DNA of 64,000 nucleotides from Methanolobus vulcani (lineage in GTDB: Archaea; Halobacteriota; Methanosarcinia; Methanosarcinales; Methanosarcinaceae), in assembly GCF_006546655.1 (NCBI RefSeq), contig NZ_VIAQ01000019.1, forward strand, positions 1 through 64,000. Direction: 5' to 3'. Shown piece by piece: positions 38,873-47,211 of this stretch. Positions within the stretch are counted from its first letter, which is position 1, and each line of letters opens with the position of its first letter. The notes under the pieces were generated by a model that did no database searches, was not told the origin of the DNA, and saw nothing but the letters and a program-made list of their open reading frames with translations. Both the position numbers and the translations under genes were made by a program.

Positions 38873-40140
38873 GACTGCTCCCACGTCTAAAGACCGTGGG
38901 CTTCTACGGATTTGATACCGACAGATTGCAATCCCAATCTGAGAATGTTGATAGCCGCATTGTGGTCACGGTCTAACACCAGACCACAGCTATTACATTT
39001 GTGTGTTCTATCTGCTAATGTTTTTTCCACTAACAGACCACACCTTGAGCACATTTTAGAAGTGTTCGCAGGATTAACCAATGCAACTAAAGAACCAGCA
39101 CTTTCAGCCTTGTACTTTGTTGCAGAGATTACCATATTCCATGCGGCATCTGATATGCTTTTTGCGAGACAATGATTTTTAAGCATGTTCTTGATGTTCA
39201 AATCCTCAAAAGCGATGAAAGAATACTCATCTACCAATTGTCTGCTTAATTGATGAATGAAATCATATCGCTTATTTGCGATTCTTTCATGAACTCTCTG
39301 TACCACTCGAATAGCTTTTTTACGTTCAAGGGAGCCCTTTGTGGTTTTGGATAACTTTCTTTGAGCCTTTGCGAGTTCTTTTTCTTCCAGACGGAAAAAG
39401 CGAGGGTTGGATATTGATGTTCCGTCAGATAGAGTTGCGAAACTGGACAATCCCATATCAATACCTACAACATGTTCCATACTACGCTCTGGAATTTCTA
39501 TATCCTCACATTCTGTTGTTATGGAAACGTACCATTTTTTACATGCGGAGCGTCTAACGATGATTCTTTTAATATCGCCTTCAATTTCCCGATGTACTTT
39601 TACACGAACATTTCCGATTTTAGAGAGATACAAAACGTTATCTTCGAGTTTAAAACCCATCTGCGGATATGTGAAACTATCATACCAACCTTTGCCTTTG
39701 AATCGAGGGTATCCAGGTTTTTCTCCGTTCCTTACACGTCTGAAAAAGTGTTTGAATGCAAGATCTACTCTTTCCTGTACTTCTTGAAGGGTTTGAGAGA
39801 ATACTTCTTTGTATTCGGGATTCTCTTTTTTCCATTCAGGAAGCAGTTTGTTAAGAGTGTATTTTGAGAGTATTTCCCCTCTTTCCTCATAGGCGGTTTT
39901 TCGTTCTGCTAATGTACGATTATATACTTGTCTGCATATCTCCAAGCTACGCTCCATCTGTTTTTGTTGTGGTTTGTTAGGATAGATACGGAACTTGTAT
40001 GTTTTACGCATTAGACATTAATGTATTCAATTAGCTTAAAAAGGTTATGATAGAATAAGATTAACGAAGAGGTGGGGTACGATTCATCCCACAACTAAAT
40101 TCATGGGCTTTCTCTACCCCTACACCCCGCTAGTCGTAAA
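38873..40140 (-). mobile_element. IS1341-type element (IS200/IS605 family, TnpB only)
   Basis: Single-gene element with subterminal hairpins. At the right end CCCACG (38880-38885) pairs with CGTGGG (38895-38900), lying just past the tnpB stop as in IS605-family right ends. At the left end CCCA (about 40088) and TGGG (about 40106), with GTAGGGGTAGAGAAAG alongside, match the left-end structures of such elements. Exact ends are estimated. No TnpA transposase is present, so mobility would need one elsewhere. Confidence 0.8.
38887..40011 (-). CDS. tnpB: TnpB, RNA-guided nuclease of IS1341 type
   Basis: 374 residues. N-terminal HTH (KTYKFRIYPNKPQQKQMERSLEICRQVYNRTLAER), RuvC I Asp in VVGIDMGLSSFATLSDG, RuvC II Glu in FIAFEDLNIKNM, the zinc ribbon CSRCG...CNSCG, and RuvC III Asp in LDRDHNAAINILR. 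All catalytic residues are present. TnpB cuts DNA guided by an omega RNA from the right end of its element, which would overlap the tail of the gene and the hairpin near 38880. Confidence 0.95.
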   Translation of the reverse strand: MRKTYKFRIYPNKPQQKQMERSLEICRQVYNRTLAERKTAYEERGEILSKYTLNKLLPEWKKENPEYKEVFSQTLQEVQERVDLAFKHFFRRVRNGEKPGYPRFKGKGWYDSFTYPQMGFKLEDNVLYLSKIGNVRVKVHREIEGDIKRIIVRRSACKKWYVSITTECEDIEIPERSMEHVVGIDMGLSSFATLSDGTSISNPRFFRLEEKELAKAQRKLSKTTKGSLERKKAIRVVQRVHERIANKRYDFIHQLSRQLVDEYSFIAFEDLNIKNMLKNHCLAKSISDAAWNMVISATKYKAESAGSLVALVNPANTSKMCSRCGLLVEKTLADRTHKCNSCGLVLDRDHNAAINILRLGLQSVGIKSVEAHGL

Positions 40141-40183
40141 ACAATATGAATAGCAAAACTGAAATTCTCTGAAAATAGAAAAG

Positions 40184-41134
40184 TTAGTACTGGAACCTGT
40201 AATCCTGAGGCATTGAAGCCATCTGGTCAATGCTCATATCAGATTCCGGTTCAATCTCGTCTGCAATGTAGCGATATTCGCGCTGTGTCCTGTTTCCTCT
40301 GCGTGCAAGAATATTCTTGCGGAACATACGGGAAAGATAGGTGGACACTGTACTCTGTTTTATTTCACCGTAAATGCGCTCATACTGCTTCTGTATGTCC
40401 TGTGATGAGAACCAGATTCTTGGGTACTCATATTTCAGGAAGAGTTCCAGACGTTCATTGATGGTTAGTGAAGTGTCATTCATCCTGTTATGAAGTGAAG
40501 GAACCTTGCGCTGCGGTGCTGCCTGGCGCATAACCTGTGCAGGAGCTTCAATAGGAGGTACAGCCGACATCATCTGGTGGATAGGATTCATTGTCTGGCG
40601 GACCGTAGATGACAGTGGTGGTGTCGGCTGTCCATACCCGTATTGCTGTACCCCCACAGGAGGTAGAGTGTTGGGTTGTATATATTGCGGCGGTAATTGA
40701 TAATCAGTTATTGTGTTTGGAACTGAACTATGCACCGGCTGCGGTACATAAGCCTGCCTGGGCTGTTGTGTTTGTGGCAGCACATTCTGCGCAGGAATCT
40801 GTGTCTGCTGTACTGGCAACTGTGAATACTGTTGCTGATACTGCTGAGACATATTTGCCTGCTGTGCTGGCTGTTGGGAAATCATAGGAGATTGCTGCTG
40901 AACAAATTGTGGTTGATATGGAGTCTGTTCAGCAATACTTTCCTGAGAATTAGTAGTAGGAATTGATGCATTCTGCATCGGATAAGATGAATTGGACGAA
41001 GGTTCGGAAATATTTTTAGTCTCGTCTGCATATAGATCCAAGAATGCCAGCAGGCGTCGCCTGTCAGCAAACTCGAACTCGGCGCTTGCTTTGTTAGTGC
41101 CATCGTCGTTGATGATCTCAAGCCGAACCTTCAT
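40184..41134 (-). CDS. Q/P-rich protein with C-terminal winged-helix-like domain
   Basis: 316 residues. N-terminal small domain (VRLEIINDDGTNKASAEFEFADRRRLLAFLDLYADE), a long Gln/Pro/Tyr-rich disordered linker (about 60-210), and a C-terminal domain: SLTINERLELFLKYEYPRIWFSSQDIQKQYERIYGEIKQSTVSTYLSRMFRKNILARRGNRTQREYRYI, a good winged-helix candidate. Perhaps a transcription or chromatin factor. Family unknown to me. Divergent from PAN across 600 bp. Confidence 0.65.
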   Translation of the reverse strand: MKVRLEIINDDGTNKASAEFEFADRRRLLAFLDLYADETKNISEPSSNSSYPMQNASIPTTNSQESIAEQTPYQPQFVQQQSPMISQQPAQQANMSQQYQQQYSQLPVQQTQIPAQNVLPQTQQPRQAYVPQPVHSSVPNTITDYQLPPQYIQPNTLPPVGVQQYGYGQPTPPLSSTVRQTMNPIHQMMSAVPPIEAPAQVMRQAAPQRKVPSLHNRMNDTSLTINERLELFLKYEYPRIWFSSQDIQKQYERIYGEIKQSTVSTYLSRMFRKNILARRGNRTQREYRYIADEIEPESDMSIDQMASMPQDYRFQY

Positions 41135-41734
41135 CCTTTTTGCCTCTTTGCGGATCCATTCATCCCCTCAGATATTGATGGATTCACAAAACCATTTATC
41201 CCCTCAGACTCATGGTGTTGCTCATTAATCTTGATCCGTTATCGTGTGAATACATCAGGAACACATTGTTTCTCTGTGCTTCACAATACTTACATGGTAT
41301 TAATAATATATAAATATTTGCTCTAATAATGAGTCGGGATTTGTTTTAAGAATAATCAAAGCAATATTAAAGCTTTATTTTAAAATTAAAACACTTAATA
41401 CAGACCGAAGATAAGTCACACAACTTATCTACACTACAACAACTGCAATGATAATAGATAAATATTTCGTTTTTTGTCGAATTAAGCAGTAATAATGTGT
41501 ATTGGAAAAATAAACACTGATTTTAAGCTTGTTTTACCATAAAAAAAGCAATATTAATGCTTTTTCACCTAAATAAAAACATAAGAGAACACAAAAGCAG
41601 TTTTTTGTGAATCGTAAAAAAAAGGACGTTTTAGTTACATAGAGCACCGGTACAAAAATAAAGATGCTGCGAACAAAAGCAGAATGCATTGGTGCGGTCG
41701 CCTTTATATCCAATGATACCCATAGTAAGCCCCT
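41135..41734. other. Long AT-rich region between divergent genes
   Basis: 600 bp without a coding frame worth noting. Two related hairpins occur: AAAGCAATATTAAAGCTTT (41358-41376) and AAAAAGCA with TGCTTTTT (41543-41565), sharing AAAGCAATATTAA. A TATA box for PAN is near 41703. Possible long leader for the Q/P-rich gene on the left. Confidence 0.5.
41703..41709 (+). promoter_or_regulatory. PAN promoter (TATA box)
   Basis: TTTATAT in CCTTTATATCC, about 28 bp before the ATG at 41735. A start site at the normal archaeal distance would fall within two or three bases of the ATG, so the PAN mRNA is predicted to be leaderless or nearly so; no ribosome-binding site is present. Confidence 0.65.
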
Positions 41735-42970
41735 ATGTCAAATAGTAGTGCTGAATCACCAATTGACAATATTAGTTCAAAAATAAAGACTCAGATAGAG
41801 TCCAATTCTCTTGACGAAAATGATGTGGAGTCCCTACTCCATGAAATAGAATTACTCAAAGTCAATAACGAAAACATGCGGGCAAAGTTGCTTGAAGCAA
41901 GTATGCTGGCAAACAATTACCTTGAAGAAACAAGCAAGCTCAAAAGACAGATAGAGCAGCTCACAACCCCACCACTTTTCATCGCTACAGTCATGGAAGT
42001 TGACAACGGAACGGCACTTATCAGGCAGCATGGGAACAACCAGGAAGTTGTGACCAGAGTACCAGCCAACATTAATGTTGAGGCAGGTATGAGAGTTTGC
42101 GTCAATGCCGCATTCTCTATTATATCTATAATCTCCAGGGCTGCGGACGTACGCGCCCAGGTTATGGAGCTTATCAACTCCCCAGGAGTCGACTATGACA
42201 TGATAGGCGGCCTGGATGATGTTCTGAAAGAGGTTATCGAATCTGTCGAGCTTCCACTTGTAGAGCCGGAACTCTTCGAGAAGATAGGAATTGAGCCTCC
42301 AACTGGTGTGCTGATGTACGGTGCGCCGGGAACGGGTAAGACTCTTATCGCAAAGGCGGTTGCCTCAAGAGCAAATGCCACATTCATCAGGATGTCAGGT
42401 TCTGACCTTGTGCAGAAGTTTGTCGGAGAGGGCGCACGCCTTGTAAAGGATGTGTTCCAGATGGCTCGCGACAAGTCCCCATCCATCCTTTTCATTGATG
42501 AGATAGATGCAGTGGGTGGCATGCGTACACACGACGGTACCACCGGTTCTGCTGAAGTAAACCGTACCATGCTTCAGCTTCTTGCTGAGATGGATGGTTT
42601 TGATGCAACCAGAAACGTGAAGGTCATTGCCGCAACCAACAGAATAGATCTTCTTGACCCTGCACTGCTTCGTCCGGGAAGATTTGACCGTGTTATTGAG
42701 GTTCCACTCCCTGATGAGAAAGGACGTCTTGAGATTTTCAAGATCCACAGCCGCAAGATGAACATGGCCGAGGATGTGGACTATGAGAAGCTTGCAAAGA
42801 TGACAGATGGCCTCAGTGGTGCAGATATTAAGATTATCACAAAGGAAGCAGGAATGTTTGTCCTCAGAAGACGCGGAGAAAGCATCACAATGCAGGACCT
42901 TCTTGACGCATATGAGAAGGTAGTTTCCGAGGAAGAAGAACAGACCACTCCTTACAGTATGTTTGCATAA
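41735..42970 (+). CDS. pan: Proteasome-activating nucleotidase PAN
   Basis: 411 residues. AAA+ unfoldase that feeds proteins to the 20S proteasome. N-terminal coiled coil (about 25-85), OB domain (about 85-140), AAA+ core with Walker A GAPGTGKT, pore loop KFVGEGARL, Walker B ILFIDEIDAVGG, sensor AATNRIDLLDPALLRPGRFDR. The C-terminus ends Y-S-M-F-A: the hydrophobic-Tyr-any docking motif here has Phe in the aromatic position. Solo gene, not with psmA/B here. Confidence 0.96.
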   Translation: MSNSSAESPIDNISSKIKTQIESNSLDENDVESLLHEIELLKVNNENMRAKLLEASMLANNYLEETSKLKRQIEQLTTPPLFIATVMEVDNGTALIRQHGNNQEVVTRVPANINVEAGMRVCVNAAFSIISIISRAADVRAQVMELINSPGVDYDMIGGLDDVLKEVIESVELPLVEPELFEKIGIEPPTGVLMYGAPGTGKTLIAKAVASRANATFIRMSGSDLVQKFVGEGARLVKDVFQMARDKSPSILFIDEIDAVGGMRTHDGTTGSAEVNRTMLQLLAEMDGFDATRNVKVIAATNRIDLLDPALLRPGRFDRVIEVPLPDEKGRLEIFKIHSRKMNMAEDVDYEKLAKMTDGLSGADIKIITKEAGMFVLRRRGESITMQDLLDAYEKVVSEEEEQTTPYSMFA

Positions 42971-43055
42971 ATCGCAAGCATACACCCCTTTTACCCAAAC
43001 GAAAGATTAATATGCTTTGAGTGACTTTCAAAGGTGCTGACAAGCAAAGCAGATT

Positions 43056-43130
43056 GCTCCGATAGTGTAGCACGGCCAATCATGCAGGACTCTCACTCCT
43101 GCGACTGGGGTTCGAATCCCCATCGGAGCA
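43056..43130 (+). tRNA. tRNA-Glu (CUC)
   Basis: Acceptor GCTCCGA with TCGGAGC, discriminator A at 43130, D arm AGTGTAGCACGGCCAATCAT, anticodon loop in CAGGACTCTCACTCCTG (CUC) and T arm GGGGTTCGAATCCCC. Complete. Confidence 0.95.
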
Positions 43131-43385
43131 CTCAAAATTTTTTTATACTCCTAATTTTGATGTGCTTTTTTGTAGAGAGATTCAAATTAATCTATTCTTA
43201 GATTTTTATCTATCATTTAAGCACTACACCACTCATCCTTCATGTTGAGATATGATTTTAAGATCTCATTTGCGCTAATTAGTTATTTATACTATCCAGG
43301 AAATCATGTCTAAAAGTTAAATTAAAGTTGCAGCAGTCTCTTTATATTTAATTTAGATGATTATATAATATGGAGATTAGTTTAA

Positions 43386-43793
43386 ATGAGTAAACCTCTT
43401 ACATTCCTTGATTTATTCGCTGGTGCAGGCGGTTTGTCAGAAGGATTTATCAGGGCAGGTTACTCTCCAGTTGCACATGTTGAAATGGATGCTGCAGCTT
43501 GTTATACTTTAAAAACAAGGGCTGCGTATCACTGGCTTAAAAAACATGGCAAACTCGACATCTATAGCGATTATCTCTATGGAAAAATAAGCAGATCAGA
43601 ATTGTATGATTCGGTTCCAGAATCATTGATAAGTTCAGTGATCAATTCAGAGATAAGTGAAGATTCTTTACCTTTTATCTTCTCTGAGATTGATGATATA
43701 TTGGATGGAAAGTCTCTTGACCTCGTTATTGGCGGTCCGCCCTGCCAAGCTTATTCACTAGTAGGAAGATCACGTGATGAGAGAGGAATCTGA
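43386..43793 (+). pseudogene. N-terminal fragment of a 5-methylcytosine DNA methyltransferase
   Basis: 135 residues, about a third of a full enzyme. Motif I TFLDLFAGAGGLSEGFIRAGY binds SAM, and the catalytic Cys is in IGGPPCQAYSLVGRSRDERG (motif IV). Homologues continue with motifs VI-X and target recognition; here the frame stops right after motif IV, and the next gene on the other strand begins 17 bp on. The catalytic loop is present but the enzyme cannot be active. Remnant of a restriction-modification or defence locus. No restriction enzyme is visible. Confidence 0.9.
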
Positions 43794-43809
43794 AAAAGAG
43801 ACGACTGGT

Positions 43810-44328
43810 TTAGTTCCAGCCATAGACAGCTCTCCTTCCATTGTACTTGTCTACATCAACCAGATCTGCAAGCTCCATATGATGAAGCGATTCAAAAGGA
43901 ATTGTTGAGCGCTGATTGCCTTTACTTAGAAGAATATCACCATCCGGACCTATGATGAAATATGATTCCAGCATATCTTCAACAGATTCAAAGACAGGTG
44001 AGGTACCATTTTTGAATACAATTCCATCGTTTATATTCTTGAAGATATCAAATTCTTCCTGGTTAAGAAGAAGATCCAATGCATCATCATTCTGGCCTTT
44101 CATATGAAGCATCTGGAAGACCTTCCACCTTTCCGGACACACGGATGATATGAACGGTTTCATATCTTCAGAGTAGTTCATCTTGGTGACTGTAGTGTTG
44201 ATCTTTAACTTCATGCCATACTTGCGGACAAGTTCGCAAACTTTACGGACATGTTCCACATGATTTCCGTTCCCCCTCCCCAGCTCTTTTTCGATTAATT
44301 CATCCGCATCTCCCATATATTGCTTCAT
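43810..44328 (-). pseudogene. C-terminal half of a prokaryotic viperin
   Basis: 172 residues matching the C-terminal part of viperin radical-SAM enzymes, which make the chain-terminating nucleotide ddhCTP in animals and its relatives in prokaryotes. Visible blocks: LGRGNGNHVEHVRKVCELVRKYGMKLKINTTVTKMNYSEDM and PERWKVFQMLHMKGQN, and the C-terminal GRRAVYGWN. The N-terminal half with the CxxxCxxC cluster and much of the radical-SAM barrel is missing. Its ATG overlaps the stop of the kinase gene, so it may still be translated, but without the cluster it cannot be an active viperin. Confidence 0.85.
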
Positions 44329-45878
44329 CTATCCACAAAACCCTGATCTTCAATTGTAAATGCAAAAGTACTTCCTGCTCCTTCTTCACTCTCAACATGG
44401 ATAGTTCCGTTATGCAGTTCAACAAACCACTTTACCAGAGTGAGTCCCAGACCGGTGCCGCCATATGTTCTTGCATTTGATGAATCTGCCTGGATGAACG
44501 GGTCAAATATTTGTTTCAGCTTATGTTCAGGTATCCCTATTCCGGAATCAGATACAGAAACATGGAGCTTATCATCGTTCTTTTCTGCAGTAACTAAAAC
44601 CTTACCATTATTAGGTGTAAATTTTATTGCATTGCTCAGAAGATTAGACATGACCAGTTTAAATTTCAGCCTGTCACCATAGATTTCATCCACCTGGATA
44701 TCACTATCAAGTCGAAGATCAATATTTTTGCCTTGTGCCATTGGAGAGAATATTGCAAAAACATCATCTAATACTTCCATAATAGAGAAAATCTCACATT
44801 CAAGTTCCATTCTGCATGTTTCTAATTTAGAGACATTGAGAATATCATTTATAACTTCAAGAAGATGTTTGCCACTTTTTGCAATATGATTTGCATACCC
44901 AAGTTGTTTCTCATTGAGGTCCCCGGACATTCCTGTACACAAAACATCTGAAAATCCTATAATAGCAGTAAGAGGAGTACGCAATTCATGGCTCATATTA
45001 TCGAGGAATTCCGATTTTGCCCTGCTAAGGGATTCTGCTTCTAATTTAGTATTCAACAGCTCCTTTTCAGCTTGTTTACGTTTAGTAACATCCCTGAATA
45101 CCAGAGTATATCCTGTAGAATCCCCTCCTTCATTAATATTAACAGAAATAGTACCTTCCAGATAAATGACAGTCTTATCTTTCTTGATTAATCTGGTTTC
45201 AAAAACATTTTCAGAATTTGATTTTGCATTAATCACATGACGACTCATAAAATCAGGTAATTTTTTCCCGGATTCTATGTCACAACCCATTGCCTCTGAA
45301 ACTTTATGATTATAATAAGTCACGTTAAGTTGAGGATCAACTACAACAACACAATCACACATATTTTCAAGTACAGCATTTAAGAAATTGGTAGTCTTTT
45401 CAAGTTCGCCGTATTTATCCTCAAGCTTCCTGACAACCCTTTCACTGTATTGTTTATAATATTCTTCATCAGTCCCAATGATTTTCTCTTCTGGCTTGAT
45501 TAAACCAGCCGCATATTCATCAAGAACATTTTGTACCTCATGCAATAATTCATGTGGTTCAGCGGGTTTAACAATAAAACGTGAAGCACCGAGGGATGTT
45601 GCAAGCAAATGATCTTGCTCGCTCACATAATGTGCAGTATAAAATACAAAAGGAATATCTTTAGTATCAGGATTACTCTTTACTTCCTTTATCAGTGTGA
45701 AACCATCCATATTCGGCATCATAATATCTGATATAATTAAACCTGGCTTTGTATCTTTTAAAAACTCCAGCGCTTCATTGCCATCAGTCACCTCAAATGC
45801 TTCATAACCATTCGATACCAGTATTTTTGCAAGCAACTTTCTGGCATTTATATTATCATCAACTACAAGCACTTTCAT
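44325..45878 (-). CDS. Hybrid sensor histidine kinase (REC-PAS-HisKA-HATPase)
   Basis: 517 residues, cytoplasmic. Receiver domain at the N-terminus (VLVVDDNINARK, phospho-Asp in LIISDIMMPNMDG, Lys in RFIVKPAEP), a coiled stretch, PAS domain with PAC (about 160-265), HisKA phosphoacceptor SHELRTPLTAIIGFS, and ATPase boxes NAIKFTP, DSGIGIP, GGTGLGLTLVKWF. The last gene of the sensor cluster, overlapping the receiver pseudogene upstream by 4 bp. Intact. Confidence 0.93.
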   Translation of the reverse strand: MKVLVVDDNINARKLLAKILVSNGYEAFEVTDGNEALEFLKDTKPGLIISDIMMPNMDGFTLIKEVKSNPDTKDIPFVFYTAHYVSEQDHLLATSLGASRFIVKPAEPHELLHEVQNVLDEYAAGLIKPEEKIIGTDEEYYKQYSERVVRKLEDKYGELEKTTNFLNAVLENMCDCVVVVDPQLNVTYYNHKVSEAMGCDIESGKKLPDFMSRHVINAKSNSENVFETRLIKKDKTVIYLEGTISVNINEGGDSTGYTLVFRDVTKRKQAEKELLNTKLEAESLSRAKSEFLDNMSHELRTPLTAIIGFSDVLCTGMSGDLNEKQLGYANHIAKSGKHLLEVINDILNVSKLETCRMELECEIFSIMEVLDDVFAIFSPMAQGKNIDLRLDSDIQVDEIYGDRLKFKLVMSNLLSNAIKFTPNNGKVLVTAEKNDDKLHVSVSDSGIGIPEHKLKQIFDPFIQADSSNARTYGGTGLGLTLVKWFVELHNGTIHVESEEGAGSTFAFTIEDQGFVDR

Positions 45879-46249
45879 GGTTGCATCCTTTCAATTATTT
45901 TTTCGATATCCGTCATTATTGTCAGGGGATTGATGGGTTTTTCGAAATAACCATTACACCCTGCATCTATGATCTTTTCACGATCCCCTGCCATCGCATA
46001 AGATGTGATAGCAATGATAGGAATTTTTTGCATTGATTCTATTTTACGTATACGTCTGGTAGTTTCAAGCCCATCTATATCAGGAAGCATAATGTCCATC
46101 AAAATCATATCTGGGTTTCCTGTGCCGGCTTTTTCAACTCCTTCCTCACCAGTTACAGCTCCAATAGTCTCATACCCATGCCTTTTTTAAACCATGTCTA
46201 TCAGTTTCATGTTATTTGGATTATCTTCGACAACAAGAACTCTGCTCAT
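45875..46249 (-). pseudogene. Response regulator receiver gene with a nonsense codon
   Basis: Reads as a full receiver of 124 codons: MSRVLVVEDNPNNMKLIDMV, then a TAA at codon 21, then KRHGYETIGAVTGEEG...MILMDIMLPDIDGLETTRRI (phospho-Asp) and YFEKPINPLTI (Lys). One base change in TTA (Leu) would make the TAA. A shorter product could start at an internal ATG (46108) but would lack the first strand and acidic pocket. Overlaps its neighbours by 4 bp on each side, so it was once a full operon member. Confidence 0.85.
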
Positions 46250-47211
46250 ATCAGTTCCACCTCATTTATTGGGATGTGTAAAGTGAATGTACTGCCTTCC
46301 CCGTATTTGCTGATTACATCAATACTTCCATTGAGGACTTCGCGCACAAGTTTTTCTGTGAGATACAGCCCCAAGCCAGTGCCAGATGTTGAATCAGTAA
46401 GATGAGATTCCAGTCTTATAAAAGGTATAAAGAGTTTAGATAAGTCATCTTCTTTAATGCCAATACCCGTATCAATGATAGAAATGTCAACATAATTGTC
46501 ATTTAGTCTTACTTCAAGTGCAACACTGCCTTTTTCCGAGTATTTCACTGAATTTGAAAGCAGGTTTATAATGCACTGTAGCAAACGTCTGCGATCAGAA
46601 TAAATAGTAATATCCGGGATATCTACATTTAGCTCAAGGCCTTTTTCTTCAGCATCCGCTTTAATGAGAGAGACTGCCTCATCTATTACTTCCCCCAGAT
46701 TGAATTCCTCGTTGTAGACTTCCAGTTTTCCAGCTTCAATCTTTGATATGTCAATTACGTCATTTATAAGTGACAGAAGATGTTTTCCGGAGGAAAAGAC
46801 GATCTGGAGTTGTTCTTTTTGCTCTGGGTTCAATTCCCCGGACCAACCTTCAAGAAGAACACTGGAAAATCCAATAATAGAATTAAGTGGCGTACGCAAC
46901 TCATGAGATGTAGTGGCTATAAACATTGATTTCAGGCGATCAAGTTCCTGTAAACGGATGTTAGCTTTTTTGAGTTCTTCTGATGTATTATTAAGGTTCT
47001 CAACAATACTAACCAACTCCTGTTGACTGGCCTGGAGATCTGCCGTACGTTCTTCTACTATCTTTTCAAGATGGTCACGATATTCACGTAATTCATCCTC
47101 TGCTTTTTTACGTTTTGTTATTATTTCTGAAATATCCAATAACTCCATCAATTTTATCATCCTTATCGTATCTTGGAACATAGGTTCCTTCAAAGAACTC
47201 TGTATTGCCAT
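46246..47211 (-). CDS. Histidine kinase C-terminal part (HisKA-HATPase), split from its sensor
   Basis: 321 residues as an open frame. Coiled coil from ITKRKKAEDELREYRDHLEKIVEERTADLQ, HisKA TSHELRTPLNSIIGFS, ATPase NSVKYSE, DTGIGIKED, GTGLGLYL. The first 30 residues are read in a frame different from the PAS part of the upstream gene; the true sensor continues into it after one inserted base near 47117-47126. So this is most likely the kinase half of a gene broken by a frameshift, although separate translation is possible. Confidence 0.85.
   Translation of the reverse strand: MAIQSSLKEPMFQDTIRMIKLMELLDISEIITKRKKAEDELREYRDHLEKIVEERTADLQASQQELVSIVENLNNTSEELKKANIRLQELDRLKSMFIATTSHELRTPLNSIIGFSSVLLEGWSGELNPEQKEQLQIVFSSGKHLLSLINDVIDISKIEAGKLEVYNEEFNLGEVIDEAVSLIKADAEEKGLELNVDIPDITIYSDRRRLLQCIINLLSNSVKYSEKGSVALEVRLNDNYVDISIIDTGIGIKEDDLSKLFIPFIRLESHLTDSTSGTGLGLYLTEKLVREVLNGSIDVISKYGEGSTFTLHIPINEVELI

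Noticed and set aside
43131-43385. A further tRNA-integrated element after tRNA-Glu
   Set aside because: No direct repeat of the tRNA end and no integrase nearby, so the fragments downstream are not assigned to an element.
46185-46190. Stop codon in the receiver gene read as pyrrolysine
   Set aside because: Pyrrolysine uses TAG; this codon is TAA, so it is a real stop or an error.
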